From: Psychroflexus aurantiacus
Lineage (GTDB): Bacteria > Bacteroidota > Bacteroidia > Flavobacteriales > Flavobacteriaceae
NCBI RefSeq assembly: GCF_010820555.1
Contig: NZ_JAAIKD010000003.1
Span: 310,001-374,000, forward strand
Reading direction: 5' to 3'
DNA: 64,000 nt
The notes beneath the pieces are model-generated. The model was not told the DNA's origin. It did no database searches and was given only the letters and a program-made list of their open reading frames with translations. The position numbers were made by a program, and so were the translations under genes. Of this stretch, positions 44,766 through 54,704 are shown in pieces; the stretch's first letter is position 1; each line of letters begins with the position of its first letter.

Positions 44766-47700
44766 TTACTCTTCTAATCTGATATCTAATCCTAGACCTT
44801 TCAATTCATGCATCAATACGTTGAAAGATTCCGGTAATCCTGGTTCTGGCATCGGTTCACCTTTTACGATAGCTTCGTAAGTTTTGGCTCTACCAATCAC
44901 ATCATCAGATTTTACAGTTAAGATCTCTCTCAATGTAGCTGAAGCTCCATAAGCCTCGAGTGCCCAGACTTCCATCTCACCAAAACGCTGTCCTCCAAAT
45001 TGGGCTTTACCACCAAGAGGCTGCTGCGTAATAAGCGAGTAAGGTCCGATAGATCTCGCGTGCATTTTATCTTCAATCATATGTCCCAGTTTCAACATGT
45101 AGATAACCCCTACAGTTGCACGCTGGTCAAAACGCTCACCGGTACCACCATCATAGAGATAGGTGTGTCCAAATCTTGGAATACCTGCTTCGTCGGTCAG
45201 TTCGTTAATCTGGTCCAAAGTCGCTCCATCAAAAATTGGTGTCGCAAACTTTCTGCCTAATTTTTGTCCTGCCCATCCAAGAACAGTTTCGTAAATCTGT
45301 CCGATGTTCATACGCGATGGTACACCCAGTGGATTCAATACGATATCAACCGGCGTTCCATCTTCCAAGAATGGCATATCTTCTTCTCTTACGATTTTGG
45401 CCACAATACCTTTGTTACCGTGACGACCTGCCATCTTATCCCCTACTTTCAATTTACGTTTCTTAGCGACGTAAATCTTAGCGAGTTTTAAAATTCCAGA
45501 TGGAAGTTCATCTCCAACCGTAATCGTAAATTTCTCTCTTCTGAGGTTACCCTGAAGATCGTTTTGCTTGATTTTATAATTGTGTAAAAGATCAGCTACT
45601 AAAGCATTGGTCGCTTTGTCTGTCGTCCAGGTGCCTTTGGTTAAGTGACTGAAGTCCTCTACAGAGTTCAACATTTTCAGAGTGTACTTCTTACCTTTTG
45701 GCAGCGTGTCTTCTCCAAGATCATTTTGAACGCCCTGTGCTGTTTTTCCGCCTACGATACTGAATAATTTTTCAATTAAACGGTTTCTTAGTTCTTCAAA
45801 CTTCACCTGGTACTTCGCTTCAAGGGCATCTATCTCCTGCTTGTCCTGAGCTCTCTTACGCTTATCTTTTACAGCTCTGGTAAACAATTTCTTATCTATC
45901 ACAACCCCGTTAAGCGATGGAGAAGCTTTTAAAGAAGCATCTTTTACATCACCGGCTTTGTCACCAAAGATGGCTCTCAGTAATTTCTCTTCCGGTGTAG
46001 GGTCACTTTCGCCTTTCGGTGTAATTTTACCGATAAGGATATCTCCCGGCTTAATTTCAGCACCAATTCTGATCATACCATGCTCATCCAAATCTTTTGT
46101 CGCTTCTTCAGAAACGTTTGGAATATCGCTGGTCAGTTCTTCATTACCAAGTTTGGTATCTCTAACTTCCAAAGAGTATTCGTCAATGTGAACAGAGGTT
46201 AGAATATCATCCTTAACCACACGCTCAGAAATCACGATGGCATCCTCAAAGTTGTAACCTTTCCATGGCATAAATGCCACTTTCATGTTTCTACCTAAAG
46301 CCAGCTCACCGTTATCGGTTGCATAGCCTTCACAAAGCACCTGTCCTTTAGTGACTCGGTCACCAACACGTACGATAGGTTTGAGGTTGATCGTAGAACC
46401 CTGATTGGTTTTTCTGAACTTGATCAGGTCATAAGTCTTGTCATCATCATCAAAACTGACGAGTTGTTCATCTTCTGTTCTGTCGTAGGAGATCACAATC
46501 TTTCTGGCATCTACATAATCCACAGTGCCCTCACCTTCAGCATTGATCAAGACTCTTGAATCCTGAGCAACACGTCTTTCCAGTCCAGTTCCAACGATAG
46601 GTGCATCCACTCTCAATAAAGGAAGTGCCTGACGCATCATGTTAGATCCCATCAGTGCACGGTTGGCATCATCATGTTCCAAGAAGGGAATCAAAGAAGC
46701 GGAAATCGAAGAAATCTGGTTTGGAGCCACATCGATATAATCGACATCTTTAGGATCCACAACCGGGAAGTCACCTTCCATTCGAGCAATAACACGCTCT
46801 GAAGTCATCGTTCCATCTTCAGAAATAGGAATGTTGGCCTGTGCAATCAATTTGTTTTCTTCTTCTTCAGCAGAAAGGTATAAAGGTTCTGATTTAAAAT
46901 CAATTTTACCATTTTCAACCTTACGGTATGGGGTTTCGATGAATCCCATGCTGTTTACTTTTCCGTAAACAGACATCGAAGAAATCAAACCAATGTTTGG
47001 TCCTTCAGGAGTTTCAATAGGACAAAGTCTTCCGTAGTGTGTATAGTGAACATCACGCACCTCAAATCCTGCTCGTTCTCTTGATAAACCACCTGGTCCT
47101 AAGGCTGAAAGTCGTCTTTTGTTTGTCAACTCCGCCAAGGGGTTGGTCTGATCCATAAACTGAGACAACTGGTTGGTTCCGAAGAAAGAATTAATCACAG
47201 AAGACAAGGTCTTCGCGTTAATCAAATCTATAGGGGTAAACACCTCGTTATCTCTAACGTTCATTCGTTCTCTAATGGTTCTGGCCATTCTTGCCAGACC
47301 CACACCAAATTGCTGAGATAACTGCTCGCCCACGGTTCTAACACGACGGTTAGACAGGTGATCGATATCATCTACTTCAGCTTTGGAGTTAACCAGTTCT
47401 ATAAGGTACTTGATGATCGTAATGATGTCCAGCTTGGTAAGTACTTTGCTGTCCATGCTGATATCAAGTCCTAATTTTTTATTCATTCTGTAACGACCAA
47501 CTTCACCTAAGTTGTAACGCTGATCGGAGAAGAATAATTTATCGATAATACCACGCGCGGTCTCTTCATCAGGCGGCTCGGCATTACGTAATTGTCTGTA
47601 AATATGCTCTACTGCTTCTTTTTCAGAGTTAGTAGGATCTTTTTGTAAGGTATTGTAGATGATCGCGTAGTCACCGGTCAAATTATCTTCCTTGTGAAGT

Positions 47701-48578
47701 AAGATGGTTTTTGATCCTGTTTCTAGAATCTCTTCTATATGGTCTTTTTCGAGGATGGTATCCCGATCCAAGACGATTTCATTTCGCTCAATCGATACAA
47801 CTTCTCCGGTATCTTCATCTACGAAATCTTCATACCAGGTATTCAATACTCTGGCAGCTAATTTTCTGCCCAGGTATTTTTTCAAACCGGTTTTAGATAC
47901 TTTCACCTCTTCAGCAAGGTCAAAAATCTCTAAAATATCTTTATCTCTTTCAAAACCGATGGCTCTGAACAGAGTAGTGACAGGTAATTTTTTCTTACGG
48001 TCTATATAAGCGTACATTACAGAATTGATATCTGTAGCAAATTCAATCCAGGATCCTTTAAAAGGAATCACTCTGGCCGAGTATAGTTTGGTTCCATTGG
48101 CATGAAAAGACTGGCCAAAGAAAACACCCGGGGATCTGTGTAACTGAGAAACTACAACACGTTCTGCGCCGTTGATTACAAAAGTACCACTTGGGGTCAT
48201 GTAAGGAATAGTTCCTAAATAGACATCCTGCACGATCGTCTCAAAATCTTCATGTTCTGGATCGGTACAGTAAAGTTTTAATCTTGCCTTAAGAGGCACA
48301 CTGTAAGTAAGACCTCTTTCGATACACTCTTGTATAGAGTATCGGGGAGGATCTACAAAATAATCTAAAAATTCAAGTACAAACTGATTTCTCGTATCTG
48401 TAATTGGGAAATTCTCTTGGAAGGTATTATATAATCCTTCGTTGGATCTTTCTTCTGGTTTGGTTTCAAGCTGAAAAAAATCTTGAAAAGATTTTACTTG
48501 GATATCCAGGAAATCCGGATAATCTGGCTTGTTTTTAACGGAAGAAAAACTAATTCGTTCATTATGCATTGCTAACAT
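44766..48578 (-). CDS. rpoB: RNA polymerase subunit beta
   Basis: Catalytic subunit of RNA polymerase, 1270 residues, the usual Bacteroidota length. The rifampicin-binding cluster ([33 protein letters not shown], about 480-512; residues of the usual sensitive type such as Q, D, H-position N and S) and the C-terminal switch/clamp region ([24 protein letters not shown]) are clear. The start [15 protein letters not shown] offers ATG at residues 1 and 4. Upstream lies a long spacer with a strong hairpin after rplL, which may set the rpoBC to ribosomal protein ratio. Confidence 0.98.
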   Translation of the reverse strand: MLAMHNERISFSSVKNKPDYPDFLDIQVKSFQDFFQLETKPEERSNEGLYNTFQENFPITDTRNQFVLEFLDYFVDPPRYSIQECIERGLTYSVPLKARLKLYCTDPEHEDFETIVQDVYLGTIPYMTPSGTFVINGAERVVVSQLHRSPGVFFGQSFHANGTKLYSARVIPFKGSWIEFATDINSVMYAYIDRKKKLPVTTLFRAIGFERDKDILEIFDLAEEVKVSKTGLKKYLGRKLAARVLNTWYEDFVDEDTGEVVSIERNEIVLDRDTILEKDHIEEILETGSKTILLHKEDNLTGDYAIIYNTLQKDPTNSEKEAVEHIYRQLRNAEPPDEETARGIIDKLFFSDQRYNLGEVGRYRMNKKLGLDISMDSKVLTKLDIITIIKYLIELVNSKAEVDDIDHLSNRRVRTVGEQLSQQFGVGLARMARTIRERMNVRDNEVFTPIDLINAKTLSSVINSFFGTNQLSQFMDQTNPLAELTNKRRLSALGPGGLSRERAGFEVRDVHYTHYGRLCPIETPEGPNIGLISSMSVYGKVNSMGFIETPYRKVENGKIDFKSEPLYLSAEEEENKLIAQANIPISEDGTMTSERVIARMEGDFPVVDPKDVDYIDVAPNQISSISASLIPFLEHDDANRALMGSNMMRQALPLLRVDAPIVGTGLERRVAQDSRVLINAEGEGTVDYVDARKIVISYDRTEDEQLVSFDDDDKTYDLIKFRKTNQGSTINLKPIVRVGDRVTKGQVLCEGYATDNGELALGRNMKVAFMPWKGYNFEDAIVISERVVKDDILTSVHIDEYSLEVRDTKLGNEELTSDIPNVSEEATKDLDEHGMIRIGAEIKPGDILIGKITPKGESDPTPEEKLLRAIFGDKAGDVKDASLKASPSLNGVVIDKKLFTRAVKDKRKRAQDKQEIDALEAKYQVKFEELRNRLIEKLFSIVGGKTAQGVQNDLGEDTLPKGKKYTLKMLNSVEDFSHLTKGTWTTDKATNALVADLLHNYKIKQNDLQGNLRREKFTITVGDELPSGILKLAKIYVAKKRKLKVGDKMAGRHGNKGIVAKIVREEDMPFLEDGTPVDIVLNPLGVPSRMNIGQIYETVLGWAGQKLGRKFATPIFDGATLDQINELTDEAGIPRFGHTYLYDGGTGERFDQRATVGVIYMLKLGHMIEDKMHARSIGPYSLITQQPLGGKAQFGGQRFGEMEVWALEAYGASATLREILTVKSDDVIGRAKTYEAIVKGEPMPEPGLPESFNVLMHELKGLGLDIRLEE

Positions 48579-48657
48579 CTAAGAAAGATTTTAATGCTTT
48601 GAATTCAATGAAAATTCATCAGCAATATTAACTTATAAAAAGTAAAATAAACACGTC

Positions 48658-48671
48658 GCGTATAGATACGC
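48658..48671 (-). other. Small hairpin in the rplL-rpoB leader
   Basis: GCGTA-TAGA-TACGC, a 5 bp GC-containing stem downstream of the larger hairpin on the minus-strand transcript. Confidence 0.45.
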
Positions 48672-48676
48672 AAAAT

Positions 48677-48714
48677 GGTTTAGACCTACAAGACTAAATC
48701 TTGTGGTCTAAACC
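48677..48714 (-). other. Large hairpin in the rplL-rpoB spacer
   Basis: On the minus strand GGTTTAGACCACAAGA (48699-48714) pairs with TCTTGTAGGTCTAAACC (48677-48693): 16 paired bases, a single bulge and a 5-nt loop. It lies 24 bp after the rplL stop, in the 159 bp spacer before rpoB, with no T-run. In E. coli the same spacer holds an attenuator and an RNase III site; an equivalent role is inferred. Confidence 0.7.
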
Positions 48715-48737
48715 TGGTATTATAAGTGTGAGTGAGC

Positions 48738-49112
48738 TTACTTAAGCTCAACCTCAGCACCTGCCTCTTCTAATTGTGCTTTAAGTGCTTCTGCTTCATC
48801 TTTAGCAACACCTTCCTTAACTGGAGCTGGTGCACCGTCAACTAATGCTTTTGCATCTTTAAGACCTAAGCCTGTCAATTCTTTTACAAGTTTAACAACT
48901 GCTAGTTTAGAACCACCTGCAGCTTTCAAAATTACGTCGAATTCTGATTGCTCTTCGGCTTCTTCAGCAGCAGCACCGCCACCACCAGCTACAGCTACTG
49001 CAGCAGCAGCAGGCTCTATACCGTATTCTTCTTTTAAAATATCAGCTAACTCATTTACCTCTTTTACAGTAAGGTTAACTAATTGTTCTGCGAAATCTTT
49101 TAATTCTGCCAT
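48738..49112 (-). CDS. rplL: 50S ribosomal protein L7/L12
   Basis: Stalk protein, 124 residues, with an N-terminal dimerisation helix ([26 protein letters not shown]), an Ala/Gly-rich hinge ([20 protein letters not shown], about 34-55) and the C-terminal factor-binding domain ([42 protein letters not shown]). It follows rplJ by 46 bp and precedes the spacer with the rpoBC hairpin. Confidence 0.98.
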   Translation of the reverse strand: MAELKDFAEQLVNLTVKEVNELADILKEEYGIEPAAAAVAVAGGGGAAAEEAEEQSEFDVILKAAGGSKLAVVKLVKELTGLGLKDAKALVDGAPAPVKEGVAKDEAEALKAQLEEAGAEVELK

Positions 49113-49158
49113 TTTCTATCGTTTTAGTGTAATTTAATATTTAGTAATTAGTGCGTGT

Positions 49159-49680
49159 TTATTCTTCTCTTTTTGAAAGTGTTGTAAGGATTCCAGAAAG
49201 TTTACCACCACCAGATTTAAGTGCTGATATAACGTTTTTAGCTGGGGATTGTAACAATCCAATGATATCGCCTATAACTTCTTCTTTAGACTTGATGTCT
49301 ACTAAAGCATCCAGGTTTTCATCACCAACATAAATTGATTCTTCAACGTAAGCCCCTTTCAAGATAGGCTTTTCATTTTTCTTTCTAAAGCTTTTAATCA
49401 CTTTAGCTGGAGCGTTTCCAGTTTCAGAAAGCATGATAGAGGTACTCCCTTTCAGGATACTCGTCAACTCTCCGAATTCTTTATCTGTACTCTCCATAGC
49501 CTTGGCCAGGAGCGTATTTTTAACTACCATCAACTTGACGTCTGCTTTAAAACAGGCACGTCTTAAGTCTGAAGTTAAGGATGCATTCAATCCTGAAATA
49601 TCTGCTAAATATACATTCGATGAATCTGCTAACTTAGTAGTTAAATCTTTTATTACTATAGATTTCTCTTCTCTTGTCAT
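49159..49680 (-). CDS. rplJ: 50S ribosomal protein L10
   Basis: Stalk base protein that binds L7/L12 and 23S rRNA, 173 residues. The N-terminal RNA-binding part begins MTREEKSIVIKDLTTKLADS with DISGLNASLTSDLRR, and the C-terminal helix (about 140-170) binds L12 dimers. In many bacteria it also represses its own mRNA. It starts 9 bp after rplA. No leader regulatory element could be recognised between the two genes because the gap is so short. Confidence 0.97.
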   Translation of the reverse strand: MTREEKSIVIKDLTTKLADSSNVYLADISGLNASLTSDLRRACFKADVKLMVVKNTLLAKAMESTDKEFGELTSILKGSTSIMLSETGNAPAKVIKSFRKKNEKPILKGAYVEESIYVGDENLDALVDIKSKEEVIGDIIGLLQSPAKNVISALKSGGGKLSGILTTLSKREE

Positions 49681-49689
49681 AACTTAAAA

Positions 49690-50388
49690 TTATTGCTCGG
49701 TAAATCGTTTAGTATCGATTTCAATACTTGGACTCATGGTAGAAGCGATATGAATACTTTTTATGTAAGTACCTTTCACTACTTGAGGCTTAAGCTTGAC
49801 GAGCGTCGTTAGTAATTCTCTTGCATTTCCAGCAATTTTTTCTGCGTCGAAGGATACTTTACCAACAGCGGCATGAACGATACCAGTTTTATCAACTTTA
49901 AAGTCGATTTTACCAGCTTTCACGTCAGACACTGCTTTAGCGATATCCATAGTTACTGTACCGGTTTTGGGGTTAGGCATAAGCCCTCTTGGACCTAATA
50001 CCCGTCCTAACGGACCTAATTTACCCATCACACTTGGCATAGTCACAATGACATCAACGTCTGTCCAGCCTCCTTTGATTTTCTCAAGGTATTCGTCTAG
50101 ACCAACGAAGTCTGCACCAGCTTCTTCAGCTTCTTTTGCTTTGTCGGGAGTCACAAGAGCCAAGACTTTTACATCTTTACCTGTTCCGTGAGGCAGAGTT
50201 ACCACACCACGAACCATCTGGTTAGCTTTTCTTGGATCAACATTCAGTCTTACGGCTAGATCAACAGATTCGTCGAAATTAGCGTAAGCTACATCTTTCA
50301 ATAAAGCAGAGGCATCAGCTACGGAATAGGTTTTAGACCCATCCACTTTACTTAATGCTTCTTTTTGCTTCTTAGTTATTTTTGCCAT
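49690..50388 (-). CDS. rplA: 50S ribosomal protein L1
   Basis: L1 stalk protein, 232 residues. The two-domain fold is visible: [20 protein letters not shown] near the N-terminus, [21 protein letters not shown] and the C-terminal [20 protein letters not shown]. It starts 15 bp after rplK. Confidence 0.98.
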   Translation of the reverse strand: MAKITKKQKEALSKVDGSKTYSVADASALLKDVAYANFDESVDLAVRLNVDPRKANQMVRGVVTLPHGTGKDVKVLALVTPDKAKEAEEAGADFVGLDEYLEKIKGGWTDVDVIVTMPSVMGKLGPLGRVLGPRGLMPNPKTGTVTMDIAKAVSDVKAGKIDFKVDKTGIVHAAVGKVSFDAEKIAGNARELLTTLVKLKPQVVKGTYIKSIHIASTMSPSIEIDTKRFTEQ

Positions 50389-50403
50389 GTTAATTTCGTT
50401 TTG

Positions 50404-50841
50404 TTAAAATGGTGCATTACCTTTTACAGTTATACCCATAGATCTTGCTGTACCAGCAACCATTTTCATTGCAGATTCTGTTGTAAATGCATTCAAATCC
50501 TGCATTTTATCTTCAGCTATCGCCTTCACCTGGTCCCAAGTTACAGAGCCTATCTTTTTAGTGTTAGGTTCTCCGGATCCTTTCTTTAGTTTTGATGCTT
50601 CCATCAATTGTACTGCTGCAGGTGGTGTCTTGATGATAAAATCAAAAGACTTATCCTTGTATACTGTAATTTCTACAGGTAGGATTTTTCCACTCTTATC
50701 TTGTGTTCTACCATTGAATTGCTTACAGAATTCCATGATATTCACACCAGCAGCACCCAAAGCAGGTCCAACTGGCGGAGATGGGTTTGCCGCACCACCA
50801 CGTACTTGGAGTTTTACTACTTTACTTACTTCTTTTGCCAT
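50404..50841 (-). CDS. rplK: 50S ribosomal protein L11
   Basis: GTPase-centre protein, 145 residues. N-terminal domain [20 protein letters not shown] with the [18 protein letters not shown] proline helix, and C-terminal rRNA-binding domain ending [13 protein letters not shown]. It lies 74 bp after nusG and 15 bp before rplA. Confidence 0.98.
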   Translation of the reverse strand: MAKEVSKVVKLQVRGGAANPSPPVGPALGAAGVNIMEFCKQFNGRTQDKSGKILPVEITVYKDKSFDFIIKTPPAAVQLMEASKLKKGSGEPNTKKIGSVTWDQVKAIAEDKMQDLNAFTTESAMKMVAGTARSMGITVKGNAPF

Positions 50842-50915
50842 TTTTCAAAATTTAGTTGAATTGTTTTCAGTGGGAAGCATTATGTTTAAAAACAACTCTA
50901 TATTATATGTAACAT

Positions 50916-51467
50916 TTAAATTTTCTCTACTTGCATGTAGCTAAGTTCAACCGGTGTTTTACGACCAAAAATCTTAACCATCACCTGCAGCTTACGCTTA
51001 TCTTCATTAATCTTTTCAATCGTTCCTGTAAAACTGTTGAACGGTCCGTCTACAACTTTTACGGATTCTCCAATACTGAAAGGGATTGCAACATTTTCCT
51101 TTTGAACGGAAAGCTGATCTACTTTACCCAGCATTCTGTTCACCTCCGACTCACGCATCGGTACAGGTTCTCCGCGTTTGGTTTCACCAAGAAACCCTAT
51201 AACGCCGTTTACGCCTTTAATAACATGACCAACTTCACCTTCGAGGTTAGCGTTTACCATGATGTAACCAGGAAAATAAACCTTTTCTTTGTTGATTTTC
51301 TTTCCGTTACGGATTTGCACTACATTCTCTGTAGGAACTAGTATATCGTCAACATAGTCAGAGAGACCCTGATGAGAAATCTCTTTCTCTATATAGTCTT
51401 TGACTTTGTTTTCAGAACCACTGATGGCCCGGACCACATACCATTTTTTTAAACCTGTCTCAGACAT
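50916..51467 (-). CDS. nusG: Transcription termination/antitermination protein NusG
   Basis: Processivity factor that binds the RNA polymerase clamp and couples to ribosomes or Rho. It has 183 residues: an NGN domain (KKWYVVRAISGSENKVKDYIE; PGYIMVNANLEGEVGHVIKG) and a KOW domain (FSIGESVKVVDGPFNSFTGTI). It starts 3 bp after secE, as usual. Confidence 0.97.
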   Translation of the reverse strand: MSETGLKKWYVVRAISGSENKVKDYIEKEISHQGLSDYVDDILVPTENVVQIRNGKKINKEKVYFPGYIMVNANLEGEVGHVIKGVNGVIGFLGETKRGEPVPMRESEVNRMLGKVDQLSVQKENVAIPFSIGESVKVVDGPFNSFTGTIEKINEDKRKLQVMVKIFGRKTPVELSYMQVEKI

Positions 51468-51470
51468 GTA

Positions 51471-51668
51471 TTATGATTTAACCCAATTAAAATATTGCTT
51501 TACAGCTGAACTAAAAACTTCATCCACTCCCCAAATGGCCAGCGAAAAAAGAATTGAAAAAACAGCTACAATCACCATGAGTTTCTGTCCCTCAGCCCAT
51601 GTAGGCCAGGTCACATGATTTTTCAACTCATTGTAAGACTCGCTTACATAATTTATAATATTCGACAT
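51471..51668 (-). CDS. secE: Preprotein translocase subunit SecE
   Basis: Small subunit of the SecYEG channel, 65 residues from the ATG at 51668 (MSNIINYVSESYNELKNHVTWP). There is one transmembrane helix (about 30-52) preceded by the conserved ELxxVxWPT segment. A longer open frame upstream would read through the tRNA-Trp gene and is not real. It is co-transcribed with the tRNA, which ends 14 bp before it, and with nusG 3 bp later. Confidence 0.95.
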   Translation of the reverse strand: MSNIINYVSESYNELKNHVTWPTWAEGQKLMVIVAVFSILFSLAIWGVDEVFSSAVKQYFNWVKS

Positions 51669-51682
51669 CTCTTTAAGATTTG

Positions 51683-51755
51683 CACGGGTTGAGAGGCTCG
51701 AACTCCCGACACCTGGTTTTGGAGACCAGTGCTCTACCAACTGAGCTAAACCCGT
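51683..51755 (-). tRNA. tRNA-Trp (CCA)
   Basis: 73-nt cloverleaf on the minus strand: acceptor ACGGGTT/AACCCGT with discriminator G, D arm AGCTCAGTTGGTAGAGC, anticodon stem-loop ACTGG-TCTCCAAAA-CCAG with anticodon CCA, T loop TTCGAGCC. The 3' CCA is not encoded. It lies between tuf and secE; a terminator between tuf and the tRNA suggests a separate or attenuated transcript. Confidence 0.95.
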
Positions 51756-51822
51756 AAATATTTCGTTTTTTAGAGCGTGCAAAGAAACAAAATTTCTTTG
51801 AGATAAAAAAGGAAATTTAAAA

Positions 51823-51857
51823 AGTTAAGGTATCCGCAAAAAGCGAACACCTTAACT
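51823..51857 (-). terminator. Terminator after tuf
   Basis: On the minus strand AGTTAAGGTGTTCGC, loop TTTTT, GCGGATACCTTAACT followed by TTTTT. 15 bp arms with two mismatches, 26 bp after the tuf stop. Confidence 0.8.
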
Positions 51858-51882
51858 GTTTTTAAAACCTAATTCGTAAAAA

Positions 51883-53067
51883 TTAAATTATTTCAGTAAC
51901 CTGACCAGCACCAACTGTACGTCCACCTTCACGAATCGCGAATCTTAAACCTACGTTAAGCGCAATTGGCTGAATCAAATCAACCGTGATGGTTAAGTTA
52001 TCACCTGGCATTACCATTTCTACACCTTCAGGAAGGTTGATAGTACCGGTAACATCCGTAGTTCTAACGTAGAACTGTGGTCTGTAGTTATTGTGGAATG
52101 GAGTATGACGTCCACCTTCTTCTTTTTTAAGGATATACACCTCAGCTTTGAATTTTCCGTGTGGCTTAATAGATCCCGGCTTGGCGATTACCATACCTCT
52201 AGAGATCTGGCTTTTCTCAATACCTCTTAACAAGATACCTACGTTATCACCAGCTTCTCCTCTATCAAGAATTTTACGGAACATTTCAACTCCAGTAATC
52301 GTTGATTTTAGGTTTTCAGCGCCCATACCGTTGATCTCTACCGGGTCTCCTGTGTTAGCAACACCTGTTTCGATACGTCCAGTTGCAACTGTACCACGAC
52401 CTGTAATAGAAAATACATCTTCAATCGGCATTAAGAAATCTTTCTCAACATCTCTCTCAGGAAGTTCGATATAATCATCAACTGCTTCCATCAAATCAAG
52501 AACAGTTTTAGACCATTTCTCATCACCTTCCAAAGCACCAAGTGCAGAACCTGAAATTACAGGAGCATTGTCACCATCGTACTCGTAGAAAGAAAGCAAA
52601 TCTCTTACCTCCATTTCAACTAATTCAAGAAGTTCTTCATCATCAACAAGGTCAACCTTGTTCAAGAAAGTAACGATTCTTGGAATACCAACCTGACGTC
52701 CTAAAAGGATATGCTCACGTGTTTGTGGCATAGGCCCATCAGTAGCAGCAACAACAAGAATAGCACCGTCCATCTGAGCAGCACCAGTAACCATGTTTTT
52801 CACATAATCGGCGTGACCTGGACAGTCAACGTGCGCGTAGTGACGATTTGCAGTTTGATATTCAACGTGAGAAGAGTTAATAGTAATACCACGCTCTTTT
52901 TCCTCAGGTGCATTATCAATTTGATCAAAAGCACTAGCTTCAGAATATCCAGCATCAGCCATCACCTTAGTAATAGCAGCTGTAAGTGTAGTTTTTCCGT
53001 GATCGACGTGTCCAATAGTACCTATGTTTAGGTGTGGTTTGGAACGATCAAAATTTTCCTTTGCCAT
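51883..53067 (-). CDS. tuf: Elongation factor Tu
   Basis: GTPase that delivers aminoacyl-tRNA, 394 residues. G1 GHVDHGKT, G3 DCPGHADY, G4 NKVD and G5 SGSAL are present, followed by the beta-barrel domains ([38 protein letters not shown]). It follows four tRNA genes by 93 bp, and its own terminator lies downstream. Probably the sole tuf copy, but the window cannot show this. Confidence 0.98.
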   Translation of the reverse strand: MAKENFDRSKPHLNIGTIGHVDHGKTTLTAAITKVMADAGYSEASAFDQIDNAPEEKERGITINSSHVEYQTANRHYAHVDCPGHADYVKNMVTGAAQMDGAILVVAATDGPMPQTREHILLGRQVGIPRIVTFLNKVDLVDDEELLELVEMEVRDLLSFYEYDGDNAPVISGSALGALEGDEKWSKTVLDLMEAVDDYIELPERDVEKDFLMPIEDVFSITGRGTVATGRIETGVANTGDPVEINGMGAENLKSTITGVEMFRKILDRGEAGDNVGILLRGIEKSQISRGMVIAKPGSIKPHGKFKAEVYILKKEEGGRHTPFHNNYRPQFYVRTTDVTGTINLPEGVEMVMPGDNLTITVDLIQPIALNVGLRFAIREGGRTVGAGQVTEII

Positions 53068-53160
53068 AGTAGTAAATTATTTAATCTTAGTTATATATTA
53101 GTGTTAATGTTTATAACAACATAAAAAGTCAACAAAACCAGGTTTTGAGACTTAAAATTG

Positions 53161-53232
53161 AGCCAACGACGAGAATTGAACTCGTGACCTTTTCCTTACC
53201 AAGGAAACGCTCTACCCCTGAGCTACGTCGGC
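53161..53232 (-). tRNA. tRNA-Thr (GGT)
   Basis: 72-nt cloverleaf: acceptor GCCGACG/CGTTGGC, D arm AGCTCAGGGGTAGAGC, anticodon loop TTGGTAA (GGT), T arm GTTCAATTC. Last of the four-tRNA cluster before tuf. No encoded CCA. Confidence 0.94.
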
Positions 53233-53257
53233 ATTGGGTTTTGCATTTGAAAAATAG

Positions 53258-53330
53258 AGCGGAAGACCGGGTTCGAACCGGCGACATTCAGCTTGGAAGG
53301 CTGACGCTCTACCAACTGAGCTACTTCCGC
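53258..53330 (-). tRNA. tRNA-Gly (TCC)
   Basis: 73-nt cloverleaf: acceptor GCGGAAG/CTTCCGC, anticodon stem TCAGC/GCTGA with loop CTTCCAA (TCC), T arm GGTTCGAACC. Third gene of the cluster. Confidence 0.95.
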
Positions 53331-53381
53331 TTATTTAATCCAATATGTCAATGCAAAGCCTGATGTTATCCGACTTGGTTG

Positions 53382-53463
53382 TGGGGAGAGCAGGATTCGA
53401 ACCTGCGAAGGTAAAACCAACAGATTTACAGTCTGTCCTCGTTGGCCGCTTGAGTATCTCCCC
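53382..53463 (-). tRNA. tRNA-Tyr (GTA)
   Basis: 82-nt tRNA with the long variable arm of a class II tRNA. Acceptor GGGGAGA/TCTCCCC, discriminator A, anticodon loop CTGTAAA (GTA), T arm GGTTCGAATCC. Second gene of the cluster. Confidence 0.95.
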
Positions 53464-53557
53464 AAACAATCTGATACTAGAGCCGATAAAGGGAATTTCC
53501 CAAACTTTTCAACTCTTACTATTACTAAAGAATATAATGAACTTCTCTACATTCTTG

Positions 53558-53631
53558 AGCCGATAGAGGGACTCGAACCCACGACCTGCTGATTACAAAT
53601 CAGCTGCTCTAGCCAGCTGAGCTACATCGGC
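53558..53631 (-). tRNA. tRNA-Thr (TGT)
   Basis: 74-nt cloverleaf: acceptor GCCGATG/TATCGGC, anticodon stem GCTGA/TCAGC with loop TTTGTAA (TGT), T arm GGTTCGAGTCC. First gene of the cluster, just after a TAnnTTTG promoter. Confidence 0.95.
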
Positions 53632-53669
53632 TTATCAGTATGTCAAACGCTACTTTTCGTAACGGGTTG

Positions 53670-53677
53670 CAAATATA
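53670..53677 (-). promoter_or_regulatory. Promoter -7 box of the tRNA-tuf operon
   Basis: TATATTTG on the minus strand, perfect TAnnTTTG, 38 bp before tRNA-Thr (TGT). Strong candidate for the main promoter of tRNA-tuf. Confidence 0.6.
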
Positions 53678-53754
53678 AAACGATTATTGATATCTGAAAA
53701 TTATTTGCTGCTTTTTTTTCTGAAATTTAATCGAAAAAAGATACACCCCCGAAA

Positions 53755-54651
53755 TCACTCGTCCTCTCTCTTTAATGACCTGGGATGAGAAGCCGCATGC
53801 GCTTTGCTCAACTCCTTGAAGTTGGCGTGCGTATAAACTTCTGTAGAGGCTAGACTGCTGTGTCCCAGCAAATCCTTAATGGCTGTAATATCCGCTCCTT
53901 TTTCCAGCAGATGCGAGGCAAAGGCATGCCTGAGGAGATGCGGACTCAGTTTCTGCTTGGTAGACACCTTTTTGAAATACGAATTCACCGTTCGATACAC
54001 CAGATTTGGGTAGATGGGTTTCCCGCTTTGCGTCAGAAACAGTTTAGCTGAATCTGACCCCAGAAGCTTTCGTTCGTTCAGATAGTCTTGTATCAGGTGA
54101 AGTGTGGACTTAAGCAGAGGGAGTATTCGCTCTTTGTTGCGCTTGCCTAAAACCTTCAACTGGTTCTGCTCAAAATCAACCGAGCTAATCTTCAAATCGA
54201 TGAGCTCCTGCCTTCGCATCCCGGTTGAATACAGCAGCTCTATCATCAGATGATCCCGCAGACCTTCGAAGCTGGAGTCCTCAAAATAAGCCGAAATCTT
54301 TTCAAGTTCCAGCAGGGAAAAGGTTTCCTGTTCACGCTTCGGCAGTTTTAAAGACTTATGCTGCAGCATGGGGTTGACTTCAATCGCCTTCACCTTCAGA
54401 AGAAATTTAAAAAAGGTTTTGAGTGTTGAAAGTTTACGGTTGATGGTTTTGTTGGTCAACTCCTGGTCTACAAAGCCAACAATCCATTGCCTGATGATGG
54501 GATAACTGACTTCCGTGAAATCTTCAGTGTCATACTTCTCTGAAAGAAAGGTTTGAAACTGTCTTAAATCTGAGGCATAGGAGGTCAGGGTATGCTGAGC
54601 ATATTTTTTCTCCAGCTGAAGATAATCCAGGAAAGCGCTGATATAATCCAT
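53755..54651 (-). CDS. xerC: Site-specific tyrosine recombinase, XerC type
   Basis: Chromosome dimer resolution recombinase, 298 residues. The catalytic set is complete: R146 (STGMRRQEL), K170 (GKRNKER), H238 and R241 (PHLLRHAFA), H264 (LLGHSSL) and Y273 (EVYTHANF), with an N-terminal SAM-like domain (about 1-85). It lies upstream of the tRNA-tuf block; in related genomes it is usually flanked by rpsU and hpf, both absent here. It is not treated as a phage integrase because length and context are those of XerC. Its start codon directly follows a terminator T-run. Confidence 0.9.
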   Translation of the reverse strand: MDYISAFLDYLQLEKKYAQHTLTSYASDLRQFQTFLSEKYDTEDFTEVSYPIIRQWIVGFVDQELTNKTINRKLSTLKTFFKFLLKVKAIEVNPMLQHKSLKLPKREQETFSLLELEKISAYFEDSSFEGLRDHLMIELLYSTGMRRQELIDLKISSVDFEQNQLKVLGKRNKERILPLLKSTLHLIQDYLNERKLLGSDSAKLFLTQSGKPIYPNLVYRTVNSYFKKVSTKQKLSPHLLRHAFASHLLEKGADITAIKDLLGHSSLASTEVYTHANFKELSKAHAASHPRSLKREDE

Positions 54652-54683
54652 AAAAAAACCATGTGCTGAAAAAACACATGGTT
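54652..54683 (-). terminator. Terminator after the acyl-CoA dehydrogenase gene
   Basis: On the minus strand AACCATGTG, loop TTTTTTCAG, CACATGGTT followed by TTTTTTT, which runs into the xerC ATG. Perfect 9 bp arms, 22 bp after the acyl-CoA dehydrogenase stop. Confidence 0.85.
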
Positions 54684-54684
54684 A

Positions 54685-54692
54685 CAAATTTA
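54685..54692 (-). promoter_or_regulatory. Promoter -7 box of xerC
   Basis: TAAATTTG on the minus strand matches TAnnTTTG directly upstream of the terminator hairpin. Transcripts starting here would lack part of the hairpin's 5' arm. Confidence 0.5.
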
Positions 54693-54704
54693 TTATAAAT
54701 AAGC

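Noticed and set aside
40391-48578. Many open frames antisense to rpoC and rpoB, such as 42657-43025
   Set aside because: They are shadows of the strongly biased codon use of two large genes, with no start context or recognisable protein.
51669-51782. Longer SecE with 38 extra N-terminal residues
   Set aside because: The extension is the reading frame through the tRNA-Trp gene. SecE starts at the ATG 51668, which gives a normal 65-residue protein.
53145-53566. Open frames across the tRNA cluster on the plus strand
   Set aside because: They are antisense to four clear tRNA genes and have no family resemblance.
53755-54651. Integrase of a genomic island at the tRNA cluster
   Set aside because: The recombinase has the length and sequence pattern of chromosomal XerC and there is no island DNA, attachment-site duplication or phage gene around it.
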